Assembly: GCA_963556695.1 (NCBI GenBank)
Contig: CAUWAG010000018.1
Coordinates: 3,348,001-3,412,000 of the forward strand
DNA length: 64,000 nucleotides
Direction of reading: 5' to 3'
Source of the DNA: Anthostomella pinea
Taxonomy: Eukaryota; Ascomycota; Sordariomycetes; Xylariales; Xylariaceae
Positions 23,875 through 35,500 of the stretch are shown one piece after another. Positions within the stretch are counted from its first letter, which is position 1, and every line of letters starts with the position of its first letter. Made by a program: the position numbers and the translations under genes. The notes under the pieces were generated by a model. That model was not told where the DNA came from. It ran no database searches and saw only the letters and a program-made list of their open reading frames with translations.

Positions 23875-26454
23875 CTACCCACTACCGTTGTATTGGTCCG
23901 GGGCAGGAAAGCTAAAGCCAGGCGGGAACATGGGCATGCCATTCGGTCCGGTGGAAATGCCGAAGGGAAACTGGGGGCCGTCGCTCTGTGCTGGGCTCAT
24001 CATTTCGTCGCGCTGGTCATCCCGGCGATGATCCCTGTTGCGTCGCCATCTGGTGAGATCTCCATCGTCATCACCGCCGAAACCTCCTCGACTGGATTTT
24101 GGCCCGTGCCGTCCGCCCTTGTCTGTCTGCATGCGCCTGCTTATCGCCTTTGACGAAACACCAGCACCGATCTCTATATCGGGCTCCTCCACCACCATGC
24201 CAGACTCGATTGGCTGGCCGCCACTACCACCATATTCCGCCGTCAACATCCACTTTCTGTCCGCTTCGGTCAGCTTGGTGATGGGAATTATACTGATGCC
24301 GGTTTGGTAGTCGCTGCAGTCGCGAGGTCCGAATCCTACCCCCCATCGTGTCTGGAACAGCGTCAGTCCCGCCTTGCCGAATACTTCTCGTTCGACTTAC
24401 TCGATAGGTACTATTCTCCATGCCTTCCTTGGCAGCAATAGCATCTCGCCGGTTGACCATCTTCACGAATGCATGGCGCTTGTCCTTATTTACTATGCAA
24501 GTCTGTACCTGGCCATGGCGACCAAAAGCAGCACGAAGTTCACCCTCGGGGCACCTAATGGACGTTAGCTCATGTTACCCTACGAGGGATAGAAAGGTCT
24601 TACGTAACACCTCCAACAAACAAGGTTCTGCTCAAAACTACAGCTTTGTTAGCACTATCTCGGCCCATGGACTTTGGTGTGGCATACCCTTGATATGGCC
24701 CTGGGGGACTGATCTATCGAAGTCGATCCATTTGGCAGATGGGTGAGAATAACCTTGAGGGGGGCTGGGGCTACGACCACGACGTCCAGGTGGACTGCGT
24801 TGGCGATAGTCCGGGCCTCTGCCACGACGATCACGGTCGTCCATGCGGCCAGGGCCCGGCGAGTTGCCCCCATAAGCGCCGAATTCACGACCACGAGGAG
24901 AGCCTCGCTGGTCCCAGTTACGCGGAGGAGAACGAGATCTTGACCTGTTGCGGAATCTATTCGGCGATCTTACTTGATGGAAGTTGTGATCACGTGACTC
25001 GTCTGGTCGAAAGCCTTCTTGACCCCATCCGCCGTAGGAAGGTTGGGCTGGCTGAGGGATGGGAGGAGCAGCACCAGTGCCTTGCATTCCCGCTATGATG
25101 GCCGGTATCTTGTCGACAGGAACACCTTGTTCCGCGAGAATTTTGATCAACATCACTTGTTGCTGGACATTGGGATCCATACCACCAGCGGCGGCTGGTG
25201 GTGGTGCATTATGCGCTACGCCAGGAAAGCCAGGTGCTTGACTACTCGCAGCCACCTGAGGCGAAAAGGGTTGACTGTGGGCGTAACCTTGCTGCTGGAA
25301 TGAGTATGGCATTCCAGGGGCATTTACAGGCGGCGCTGCTGCCGCATAAGGGGCAGGAGGCGGAGTTGGAGCCGGAGGCTGACTATAACTCATTGGGAGG
25401 ACAGGCTGCTGCATTGCCCCGGTCTGAGCGGGAGGTGCCGGAGCATTGTACGAATACGCCGGGACAGGGACAGGGTTACTAGCCGGCGCAGCAGTGATGT
25501 TTTGTCGAGCTATGTTCGCAAGAGCCTCCATGATAGCGTTCGGAGCCTCGGTAGTAGGCGGCTTGCTTTCCGACAAACCTGGAAGCCCGGGACCTGGCGG
25601 CGGGCTGCCTATCGGTGTGGTGGAATAGGCTAGCAGAGAAAAGTAGGATCAGAGACATGAACCAGACATTATAGTGGTGGCTAAACCGAACAGAAGCACA
25701 AGATGTCTTGGCCGGGTATTGGACCTACTTTTTAGGGGTGCTGTGTTCATCTTCTGCTTGAACGACTCGATCATAGGCGCAGGGAAAGTCTGGCCTTTCT
25801 CCCAGATATCAACTAGCTTCTTGATTTTCTCCTACACGTAACAAGTCAGGTAAGTGCACAATCTTTGAGTCAACCACGGCAAAATATCTCCAGCCTTTTG
25901 ATAGGGCGGACGGCATCTGGCTGGGGGTAGCAGGTTACAGAAGTGCTATAGCCGATACTGATGCTGATGCCGAGACTACGATGTGTGGGCTGTGATGTGA
26001 ATATGTGATGAAGCGTACCTTTTGTTCTCCGGGAGCATTCTGAAGGATATCATTCATCAAGACGGGAAGCAGTTCCGTTACTCTATGCACGCCGGCAGCG
26101 TAGGTTCCATCTTGTGCAGAACTATTGATAGGCTGGCCTTGTTGCTTCGCATGATCGACCCATCTGCGAGTTACGGAATCTACGACATAGAGTACTCCTA
26201 GCTTGTGAGTTGCCGGGACCTTCTTGAAGTGGGTGTAGATCTTCTGGATGAGTACGGATTCGGACTACAGCAAAGGGCATGAATTAGTATGGTATATACT
26301 TGTGGCATGACCATGGACTATACGAAAGTCTTACCTGAACGTTGGTGACGCATAGAGTGGTTAGGGACTGGATACGTGATCCAGAGACTCCGGGTGCCTT
26401 GAGGTTTTGCATGGCAATCAAGCCAGCCTCAAGTTCTGCTACTGGCGATGACAT
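23875..26454 (-). CDS. Seb1/Nrd1-type RNA polymerase II CTD- and RNA-binding termination factor
   Basis: Seven exons on the minus strand (26454-26335, 26264-26019, 25831-25729, 25629-24688, 24637-24604, 24554-24401, 24351-23875) join in phase to 691 residues. The N-terminal 155 residues are a CTD-interaction domain (ELEAGLIAMQNLKAPG, YTHFKKVPATHKLGVLYVVD, NAPGEQKEKIKKLVDIWEKG). A long Pro/Ala/Gln-rich linker and an Arg/Ser segment (RNRSRSRSPPRNWDQRG) follow. From about residue 471 comes an RRM: TLFVGGV (RNP2), GRHGQVQTCIVNKDKRHAFV with the RNP1-like KRHAFVKM, then TRWGVGFGPRDCSDYQTG, the extended motif typical of Seb1/Nrd1. Members bind the Pol II CTD and nascent RNA to direct 3'-end formation and termination. 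The 34-nt exon 5 is unusually small, but its phases restore the RRM exactly. Confidence 0.92.
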
Positions 26455-28558
26455 GGTGTTGCGACGTCTTTTTGGAAGACCCTCAGAGATGGCAAGGTGG
26501 GGCACTCGTATGGGCAAGGCAGACTCGCAGACTCGCAGCACCTGCAGCGACGAGACACACGACCAGTCCCGGGAGTAGTCACCAAGTACGAAGGGATCTC
26601 AACTTCTGTCGCGTTGGCACTACAGTACGGTAGGAGGCTGCTTGTTCAGAGTTACAGCCTGAAAGCGATCTAGGTAGGCGGAGGGGCGTCGTGTGGGTTT
26701 CGCAAGATGTTCCTAGAGTGAATCAAGTATGCTTAGAGGTGGTGAAGAGTCGCGGAGAGTCGCGGTAAAGCGCAGCGCAGCGATGTGACGCGGCAGCGAC
26801 CTGGGATGGATGGTGAGCCGGAAGGCTGACTAGGTAGCTAGCCACTGCCACTCGTCCCGCAGGCACAAGGCGGAAGAGAAGGTGCCGCGGTTAGACTGTA
26901 TACTGCTACTAGACACTTTGGGGGTGCGATGCGATCCAGTATGAGCGAGGCACTCTTGGGCGAGACTCGAGATGCTGTCGAGGATTACGATGTGGTGAAG
27001 ATGCGAAGAGTTGATGGTGTTGGGAGGAAGATCAAGACTCAAGACGGGAGGAAAGAGGAGGTGCAGGGAGGGGAGTTATGCTGCGACGGTACATCCAATA
27101 TGTAGTAAGAAAACTTTAAGGTGGGGAAGTGGCCAGCCACCCAGCCCCAGCCCCAGCCCACCATCGATATTGGGAGCTCTGACCGGACGCTGAGGCACGG
27201 CCTGCAAGAAAAGACTTGTATCGGAAGAACACTACACAGACCAACACTTGCACCTTTTTGGATCTCATTGAATCCATCTCATTGAATGCTGCCTAGTTGA
27301 TTCGGTACGTGCAGATTGGCTGCTTTGGAAACTGTCACCTTGAAAAGATTGCTTTCCTTTGCACTCTCTGAAAGAACTGGATGTAGCCTTCCTGCAAGTC
27401 GTCTTTTACATGGTACTTTGATACGATTTGTTGGTCTTTGCCTCTCTTGCATCCCAACAAGGAAGGAGTGGAGAGTTGACCACCCGGATCTATGTACGCA
27501 AGATCATCATATTGTGCCTTGGTTTCCATGAAAATAATAGAATGTGTGAGTGCTGCATGTTGAAGGATGTCTCTCTAGATTACATTCGGCGGAAACCCGG
27601 TGTCTTGGCCAGCTGCATATGTACGGACTCGGTTTATCAGTCCGGTACAAGACAAACCTCCCAGCCTCCGGTCATCCGATCACGATATCCGTAGCAAAAG
27701 ACAGAAAATGGAAACTCGCCTGTTGGTTACCCGAGGATGTTGAAGGTGTAGGTAGGCAGCCCCACAGTCCTCAAACAACCAATTGACTGCAGGTGTACAC
27801 GAAACGAAGCCGCCAACAAGCTCCCTCTCCGTTATTATTAGAGTTGCCCCCACCTGCCTTTGACAGCCTTGACCGCATACATGTAGTGACAGCCTGACAG
27901 CACTGTGTAGCAGCATCAACTGAGGACTGTTCTGAAAATGCCATTCATCCAAACGAAAGCTTACGAGGTTCGTGGGGTCCATTGGACAGTAGGTACTTAG
28001 CTATCGGCAATGCAGATGTGACATCATGCCTTCAGCTTCTCGCCGTTTCGGAGATCGTGAACGGCTCTCACTGACGTCAAGGTATCGCAAGACAGCCGTC
28101 AGGACTTAGAACGCCGACGGAATGAAAATGAACTGGTGGTACATTGGGGCTGGAAGTAGCTGTGCTAGTAGCATCAGCATCGCAATGGTTGCAGAGTTGA
28201 AAACATATGCAGTAAAGCTGGCGGCACCGGGTGAGCTTGGCCCTGAAGTTTGAGCCGTATATTGCCGACTCGGAGCGTCTGGAAATGATGCTAGCACCAG
28301 CTACCTCAGAGGCTCAGACCTGTCGCTGATACCGGTCCGAAGTCCAAGTGTTCCTTCCGTTCGATTGGCTGGGTCCGTTGTACCCACCACCGCAGCAGAT
28401 CAAGTCCGCGCTACGAGCTCCCGGCTAACCTGCTAACCTGGAACCTTTAGATAACACCCGGCTTATGAGATTTTTCTGCCTCCTTGTCCATCTGTCTTAA
28501 ACCTCACCTTCCGATAAACCTATTTCTCCCTCCTCATCCCCCTTGCTCCCATCACACA
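26455..28558. other. Intergenic, 2.1 kb, between divergent genes
   Basis: Separates the Seb1-like gene (-) from citrate synthase (+). Near 26750-26780 there is a short imperfect GTCGCGG/GCGCAGC repeat, and CCAGCCCCAGCCCCAGCC at about 27142-27160. No gene is supported. Confidence 0.55.
28465..28558 (+). promoter_or_regulatory. Pyrimidine-rich leader of citrate synthase gene
   Basis: A strongly C/T-rich stretch (TTTTTCTGCCTCCTTGTCC and similar) immediately before the start codon. Such tracts mark transcription starts and 5' leaders of well-expressed filamentous fungal genes. Confidence 0.4.
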
Positions 28559-30155
28559 ATGGCTGCCACTCTTCGTCTCGGCTCTTCAGCTCTGCGAGCT
28601 TCTCTGAGAGCTCCCGGCTTCCCGCCGCGCACCACTGCTTTCAACGCCGTGCGATGCTACTCGTCCTCAAAATCTCAGGTACACCAGCCCCTTCACCATA
28701 CTGAACGGGAGTCAATTAAGGTTGCTGACCCTCTCTTCTGCTCTAGACCTTGAAGGAACGTCTCGCCGAGTTGCTCCCGGAGAAGATTGAGGAGATTAAG
28801 GCGCTGAGAAAGTAGGCTGATCACATCCGCGCTTTCCGTCGCATATTGCTTATCGCATATACAGAGAGCATGGCTCCAAGGTCATCGACAAAGTCACCCT
28901 AGACCAGGTGTACGGAGGTGCTCGAGGTATCAAGTCCCTGGTCTGGGAAGGATCTGTTCTCGACTCCGAGGAGGGTATCCGGTTCCGTGGCAAGACCATT
29001 CCCGAATGCCAGGAAGTCCTCCCTAAGGCGCCCGGCGGCAAGGAGCCCCTGCCAGAAGGTATGCGAAGTGCGCAATTGCCATTGCATATCCAAAACTGAC
29101 TTCCATTCCCAGGTCTCTTCTGGCTTCTCCTGACCGGCGAGGTCCCCACCGAGCAGCAGGTCCGCGATCTGTCTGCCGAATGGGCCGCCCGGTCCGATAT
29201 CCCCAAGTTCGTCGAGGAGCTCATCGACCGCTGCCCTACCGACCTCCACCCCATGGCCCAGTTCTCGCTCGCCGTCACTGCTCTCGAGCACACGTCGTCC
29301 TTCGCCAAGGCCTACGCCAAGGGCATGAACAAGAAGGACTACTGGGGATACACCTTTGAGGACTCGATGGACCTGATCGCCAAGCTGCCCACCATCGCCG
29401 CTCGCATCTACCAGAACGTCTTCAAGGGCGGCAAGGTTGCGCCCGTCCAGAAGGACAAGGACTACAGTTTCAACTTCGCCAACCAGCTTGGCTTTGGCGA
29501 GAACACCGACTTCATCGAGCTGATGCGACTGTACCTCACCATCCACACCGACCACGAGGGTGGCAACGTCAGCGCGCACACCACCCACCTGGTCGGCAGT
29601 GCTCTGAGCTCCCCCTTCCTGTCGCTGTCTGCTGGTCTCAACGGTCTTGCCGGTCCGCTCCACGGTCTTGCCAACCAGGAGGTGCTGAACTGGCTTAGTG
29701 AGATGAAGAAGGCTGTCGGCGACGATCTCAGCGACAAGAGCATCACTGACTACTTGTGGTCTACTTTGAACTCTGGCCGAGTTGTTCCAGGATACGGCCA
29801 CGCCGTCCTCCGCAAGACCGACCCCCGCTACATGGCCCAGCGCACTTTTGCGCAGGAGAAGATGCCCAACGACCCCATGTTTCAGCTGGTCAGCCAGGTC
29901 TACAAGATTGCGCCCGGCGTCCTGACCGAGCATGGCAAGACCAAGAACCCCTACCCCAACGTCGACGCCCACTCGGGTGTCCTCCTCCAGTACTACGGCC
30001 TGACCGAGGCCAGCTACTACACTGTCCTCTTCGGTGTCTCTCGAGCCATTGGTGTTCTGCCCCAGCTGATCATCGACCGTGCCGTCGGCGCACCCATCGA
30101 GCGCCCCAAGAGTTTCTCGACGGCCAAGTGGATCGAGATCTGCAACAAGCTATAA
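28559..30155 (+). CDS. Citrate synthase, mitochondrial
   Basis: Four exons (28559-28678, 28747-28811, 28865-29058, 29113-30155) join in phase to 473 residues. The first 36 residues ([20 protein letters not shown]..., then [11 protein letters not shown]) form an Arg/Ser-rich, acid-free mitochondrial targeting peptide. The enzyme condenses acetyl-CoA with oxaloacetate, the entry step of the TCA cycle. Catalytic residues of the eukaryotic mitochondrial class are all visible: H310 in [11 protein letters not shown]356 in [14 protein letters not shown] and D411 in NVDAHSG. The family signature around [14 protein letters not shown] is intact. Whether it is citrate or 2-methylcitrate synthase cannot be settled from motifs alone; [19 protein letters not shown] and overall fit favour citrate synthase. 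The next gene downstream, same strand, encodes a citrate carrier. Confidence 0.95.
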
Positions 30156-31382
30156 GGAGATGGTGATCGAGGTGTCATTTCGTTGGTCCAAAGAAGAGGT
30201 TACACGGAATAGAATGGTGCACTAAGGGCAGTGTAGTATCAACTGGGGGTGTTTTGAATTAGAGATGTCCCTCACGATACCAAAAGCTGCGCTTATTTGT
30301 ACATTATTATAGCATCATTGTGTTTTTACCAGCCTTACACTACTTTCGCGGCACACAACAGCCGCTCATAATGATACAAATGTGTGATTCTGAAGACCTT
30401 GTGCCGTACCTACCACCGGTCCCTGGACGCCCTTCCAGAGGTGGGCAAACATTCGGGGTCTTCTTCAGCAGCATGCAGGGCGTAACTAGCTTGCGTCCCC
30501 TAGGACCCCTGCAGAGCATTAGGTGATGCTCCTGGCTTAATCATATTTCGGCGAGGTTGACCTTGCGGGCCGTCCTGCGGCTTACCTGGTCCTGCCACAA
30601 ATGCCTGGTAGGCAGTTATCTTGGGGAAAGTCCGGAGTGTTGAGGCGTTGATAGTCTGAACCTTGATGGAAATGTGGCCGCCGCGGGCGGATGGCGGTCC
30701 GCGCTTACTGAGAGGAGCAGGGCAATTGACAATTGTTGAGAGCAGAGCGGCCCGAGCTCCACCAGATAGGTAGGTAACCTTGGCGCGGATCATTATCGTG
30801 TTACTGCAGCTTGTGACCTGTAACTTGTGACTTATGCCAGGTCGTGCTGTCGCTTAATTGAGGCAAGAACAACTGAGCTTTCCTATTGTTTTTACTCTGG
30901 TTCATGGTGAGCAGATAGGCCAATTGTAACTCAGGTCCCGGCATATTCGTCCTGACTGGGCGGGAATATATGGCCTTCAAAGCACATGTTTCTGAGGCTC
31001 GAGCTCTTGGGAGGTTTTGACGGGAACGGGTTTGCAGTGGAATAAGGATGCATTAGTGGTAATTCCAGCGAGCGGCCCCTATCGTAAGCGCTGGCTCGGG
31101 TGTCCAGGTGTCTCAGCTTCGGTAACAGCTTTGGTGGTAACATCTTATCCTGGTCACTTGGCGTTACCGATACCCGAAACTGGTAATTAGCCGACTGTTG
31201 CCAGCAGCATCCCAGGCTCGTGTCAGGTCCCTTCGCCGTCTTCGTCTGTCGGCCTCACACGAAATCCTTCTCTCCTTTCAACCAAACATCGTCGACTCCA
31301 AGCTCACCTCCCAACCCTCTTTTCGCGAAGAAGCACCCGATTGCCTTGGTCAGGCCCCCCATCTCCAGAAACCCACCGAGCC
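30156..31382. other. Intergenic, 1.2 kb
   Basis: 3' UTR of citrate synthase and promoter/leader of the carrier gene; the last 180 bases before the carrier start are C/T-rich (31240-31340). No gene is seen. Confidence 0.55.
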
Positions 31383-32502
31383 ATGTCCGCTGCTGCCGCC
31401 GCCGGTATGACGCCGCCCCTGACGGAGGATCACCTCGAGAAGAAGCCCATCAAGTTCTCCAACTTGTTGCTCGGCAGTGGTCTCAACCTCTTCGAGGTCA
31501 CCACCCTCGGCCAGCCTCTGGAGGTCGTCAAGACCACCATGGCTGCCAACCGAGGCGACTCATTCGCCACGGCGCTCAGTCGCATCTGGAGTCGTGGTGG
31601 TGTCTTTGGATGTAAGCTTCCCCAGTTTTTTCTCCGACCGATGGACAAGCAAGACCTAGGCTCTATCTCTGGACAATAGCTGACGTCTCGCATACAGTCT
31701 ACCAAGGACTTGTCCCCTGGGCCTGGATTGAGGCCTCGACCAAAGGTGCCGTGCTGCTCTTCGTCGCCTCCGAAGCCGAATACTACGCTCGAAAGGCCGG
31801 CGCGTCGGAGTTCGGAGGTGGTATCCTCGGTGGTGTCACTGGTGGTGTTGCTCAGGCCTACGCCACCATGGGCTTCTGCACATGCATGAAGACGGTCGAG
31901 ATCACCCAGCACAAGCTGGCCGCCGCCGGTGTGAAGCCCCCGAGCACCTTTGCGACCTTCATGGACATCTACCGCAAGGAGGGCATCCGGGGCATCAACC
32001 GCGGCGTCAACGCCGTGGCCATCCGCCAGATGACCAACTGGGGCTCCCGATTCGGCCTGTCTCGTCTCGCCGAGCAGGGTATCCGCCGCGCTACCGGCAA
32101 GGAGCACGGGGAGAAGCTGGGCGTCACCGAGAAGATCCTCTCGTCCGCCATCGGTGGTGGTCTGTCCGCCTGGAACCAGCCCATCGAGGTCATCCGCGTC
32201 GAGATGCAGAGCAAAAAGGAGGACCCCAACCGCCCGAAGAACATGACGGTCGGCAACACTTTCAGATACATCTACCAGAACAACGGTCTGAAGGGTTTAT
32301 ACCGTGGCGTTGCACCGCGTATTGGACTTGGCGTTTGGCAGACGGTTTGCATGGTGGCCATGGGCGATATGTAAGCTCACTCAATTTTACCTCCCTTGAT
32401 CCCTCTTCGACTTGACACATGTGCTAACTCGACTTCTCTAATCACAGGGCCAAGGCGTACGTCGAGAAATTGACCGGCGAGAAGGTCACTGCGAAGCATT
32501 AG
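31383..32502 (+). CDS. Mitochondrial citrate/oxoglutarate carrier, Yhm2 type
   Basis: Three exons (31383-31611, 31698-32370, 32448-32502) join in phase to 318 residues, the normal size for a mitochondrial carrier. Carrier signatures are present in degenerate form, as in Yhm2: [15 protein letters not shown] in repeat 1 and [15 protein letters not shown] in repeat 3, with [20 protein letters not shown] in repeat 2 in place of the usual PxD/E motif. [18 protein letters not shown] near the end is characteristic. Yeast Yhm2 exchanges mitochondrial citrate for cytosolic oxoglutarate, feeding cytosolic NADPH and acetyl-CoA supply, and was first described as a mitochondrial DNA-binding protein. The neighbouring upstream gene makes mitochondrial citrate, so the two products act in succession. 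Confidence 0.92.
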
Positions 32503-35500
32503 GCGGCGTTCAGGATAGTTCTGCTTGTGTTCACGGAAGGGACACCTAGAGAAGGATGCTTTTATTCTCATCGCTATAGTTTTTTTTGCTTAAGTTCTTG
32601 CTTGATCTGTCGCCCGCATACTCCTGCCGAAGCCAGTATATCCGTGCGTGTTTGAAGCGTCGAGACCTTCGGTTACGGTTCCTGTAATAGACACTGAGAG
32701 CACTCTATCCCTGTCACGTTTGCCATCTGTCTAGACACGATCTATTACCTCTTCTAGGCATTGTTGTCGACTTCGACGTGCCAAATTCGTCTCAACAGCT
32801 GCATATCAAGATGTGCGTTATTTATCCGTTGATCCGGCACTGAGACCATACTTGGTTGGCTCTGCCACCACATGGCCAGATGCAGGATCTCCCAACCAAA
32901 AGACCTCAGCCCATGACTTTGAGCCGACGCTGGTGTCTAAATACCTCAACATAGATGGAGCATGGTTCTCTCCGTGTATGAGGCCGTAATTCTCCGTACA
33001 CTGTGCCCGGTCGCTCGACATGGGACCGTCTCATCTAAGGTCGCGATCTGATATCAGGGTTAGAATGCGGATGGCCACGAATTGGACGTTCGAATATCTC
33101 CCGCGTTGGACGCGGCATTTTCCTTGCTGTGTTTTTGACTGTGTACACTTGGCGAGAAGGTTATAGCTCAACAGGCGGCCTGTCTCATTTCGACTTGCGT
33201 GAAGTGTGAGTGTCTGTGGCCGAGAATGCCTTCGTCGATATAAGTGCCATAGTGCTAGCGATGTTCGTTACTGCTTGGGCAATTGGCACCAATGCCTCCA
33301 CTTGCATGTAAGTATGCAGTTGAGTGCAGGATGCACACATACAATAGATTAGGTGCCATTCAGTCTTGGGAGAGGTGAAGGAGGTGATGAGCCATCCGGA
33401 CTCAGGAACTGTCCACCTAGCCTTTGGCCGGCAAGTCACTGCGTTTACGCTCGACACGGCCTTGATGCCAGGGACTGTTGGAGGTAGGGGCAAGAAGACG
33501 ATGTTCAAGCTCTCTGTCTTGACCATCACATTCTGCTTTGGAGGTACCTGATCCCACATAAAAGCAGACGTTTCTCGGTAGGCTTGGGTGTTGGCTGGGG
33601 GTGTAGATGAAGCTGCGTTGTGCTTTTACATGTCCTGGTTTTCATATGCGGGCGGAAGGCGTGATGGTCTCGACAGACATCAGTACCTATGTAACTTATA
33701 CCACCATAGAATATCAAGCTGCCATGCTTGATATTCGGATATCCTCTTGGAGGGTTGGCTGGCGGCACGGTGATTAGTTGGTCAAACCGTCACTGAAGCG
33801 CGGACGCATATCTAGATGGTAAGGTAGTCTCGGTTTCGGACAGTTCAGGCTACGATCGAGGACGCTCATAGATAGGTAGTTAAGGGCGGACCACAGACGA
33901 CCCGTTCTGGATTCCGCGGAAAGCAGGCCGGGACGTCAACGTGTATATTGTGCTATTTGGGAGCAGGGGAGGCTCTGTCCTCTGTCCTTGGGTCTCGTAA
34001 TGTTGGCAGGCATGTATAGTACATGGCAATGATATGACCTTGGGATTGCTTTCCGGCAACGACCGTCTGGTGCAATTGATAGTGATACAAGCGTTACAAC
34101 TTTCTTGAAAAGCAGACTCTCGACAAGTCTCCCGACCTATGTTTAGCAGCAGCCTGACTACCACCCATAGGTGCCATACCCCGGGACAATAACATTCAAA
34201 CAACAATCCCCTGCTCAAGGAGTGACCGTGAAGATGAACACAAGTAACCGTACGTAGAACCGCACCTGAAGACAGGAAGCACCATTTTCTTCGGCATTGT
34301 ATATCCCTTCCATCTCATGTCTGCAGCGGATGTGGCGCTCGCGCTCGGTCTAGACCGTTAATATATGCAGACGCCGAGAAGGCCAACGGTTTCGAGTCGA
34401 GCACAGGAACCACCAAGGCTCAGTCTCCTGGCCACAATCACAAGACGTGCTTCTAACATGTGCTTCCAAGGCTCGGCAGGGCCTCGCAACACGGGAACCG
34501 GCAGCCGCTCGTGTCAGAGAGAATCAGTTGCTTCTGAAACGATCTCATTAAGACGGTAGGTCAGCTCTCAGTGTTAGATAGTGAGACATCGTCAACCATT
34601 TGTGCTGCCCTCCATCCGGCACAACTTTGAACAGCCGTTGCCGAAGCGCAAGACCCTCCGGCGCCATGATGTGACGGTATCGCGATCTCGCCCTAGTGAA
34701 GTCAGAGAGCGCAGCCTATCTTGACAAGGCAGGCACACGAAGGGGCTGATGTGATTCTTTCACTGCACTCCATTATCCAAGAGCTCTTTCAGTCTATCGA
34801 TTCTTTCATCCTGAGTCGTTTCTGAGGGGACGAAGGGATTGGTTGCTGAGCTGCTCCTCGAATCCTTCGCCAAGATTCGTATGGACAGCCACATGCTGCC
34901 GGGCGTCAGATCATCTGTGAGTTGCGGATTTTGAGGCACTTATCGCGTAGGCTTGCACCGAACAGAGACAGAAAGCTGGGAAGAACGCATGTCGGGTGAG
35001 TTCAGTTCACTGGAATTGATGGCGCTCGTCGAGTCGCCCGTCGAGTCGCCCTAACCTTTTGGGAAGACCGGCAGAGACAACTGGAAATAGTCTGCAGGAC
35101 TATCAACCATGGTAATATCTATATTCAGCAGCATTCGTTTTGGTTAGGCCGTCCAACTCTTGAGCCAGGCTGCCTGGTACCTGGGACGGTGGTCTCCTTC
35201 AGCATCGTAGCGTAGGAACCGGCACTGTCCAATCACCGGAGCGTCCGCCGGCCCAATCCCACTTTAACCAAGACCAGACTGTACCAGCAGCTGGCCAAAC
35301 AAGAACTAGTCGGCGGCGAAAATGGAAGCCGGCTCAGTCCAGACAGGGGGTGGGCAGCAGCGGCTCTGGCTATGTCTGGCCCCCATACAGGAGTTGTCAA
35401 TCGGTCAAACCAGGTGGCACATTTCCGACCTCTCGGCGAGCTCGGGATCGCTCCGAGGCTTCGTTTCCTGGACGACGAACTTACCGGAAACTCCGTGGCC

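Noticed and set aside
28899..29972. 357-residue minus-strand frame
   Set aside because: Antisense shadow of citrate synthase, Val/Leu-rich as expected from reversed biased codons.
31430..32107. 225-residue minus-strand frame
   Set aside because: Antisense shadow of the Yhm2-type carrier gene.
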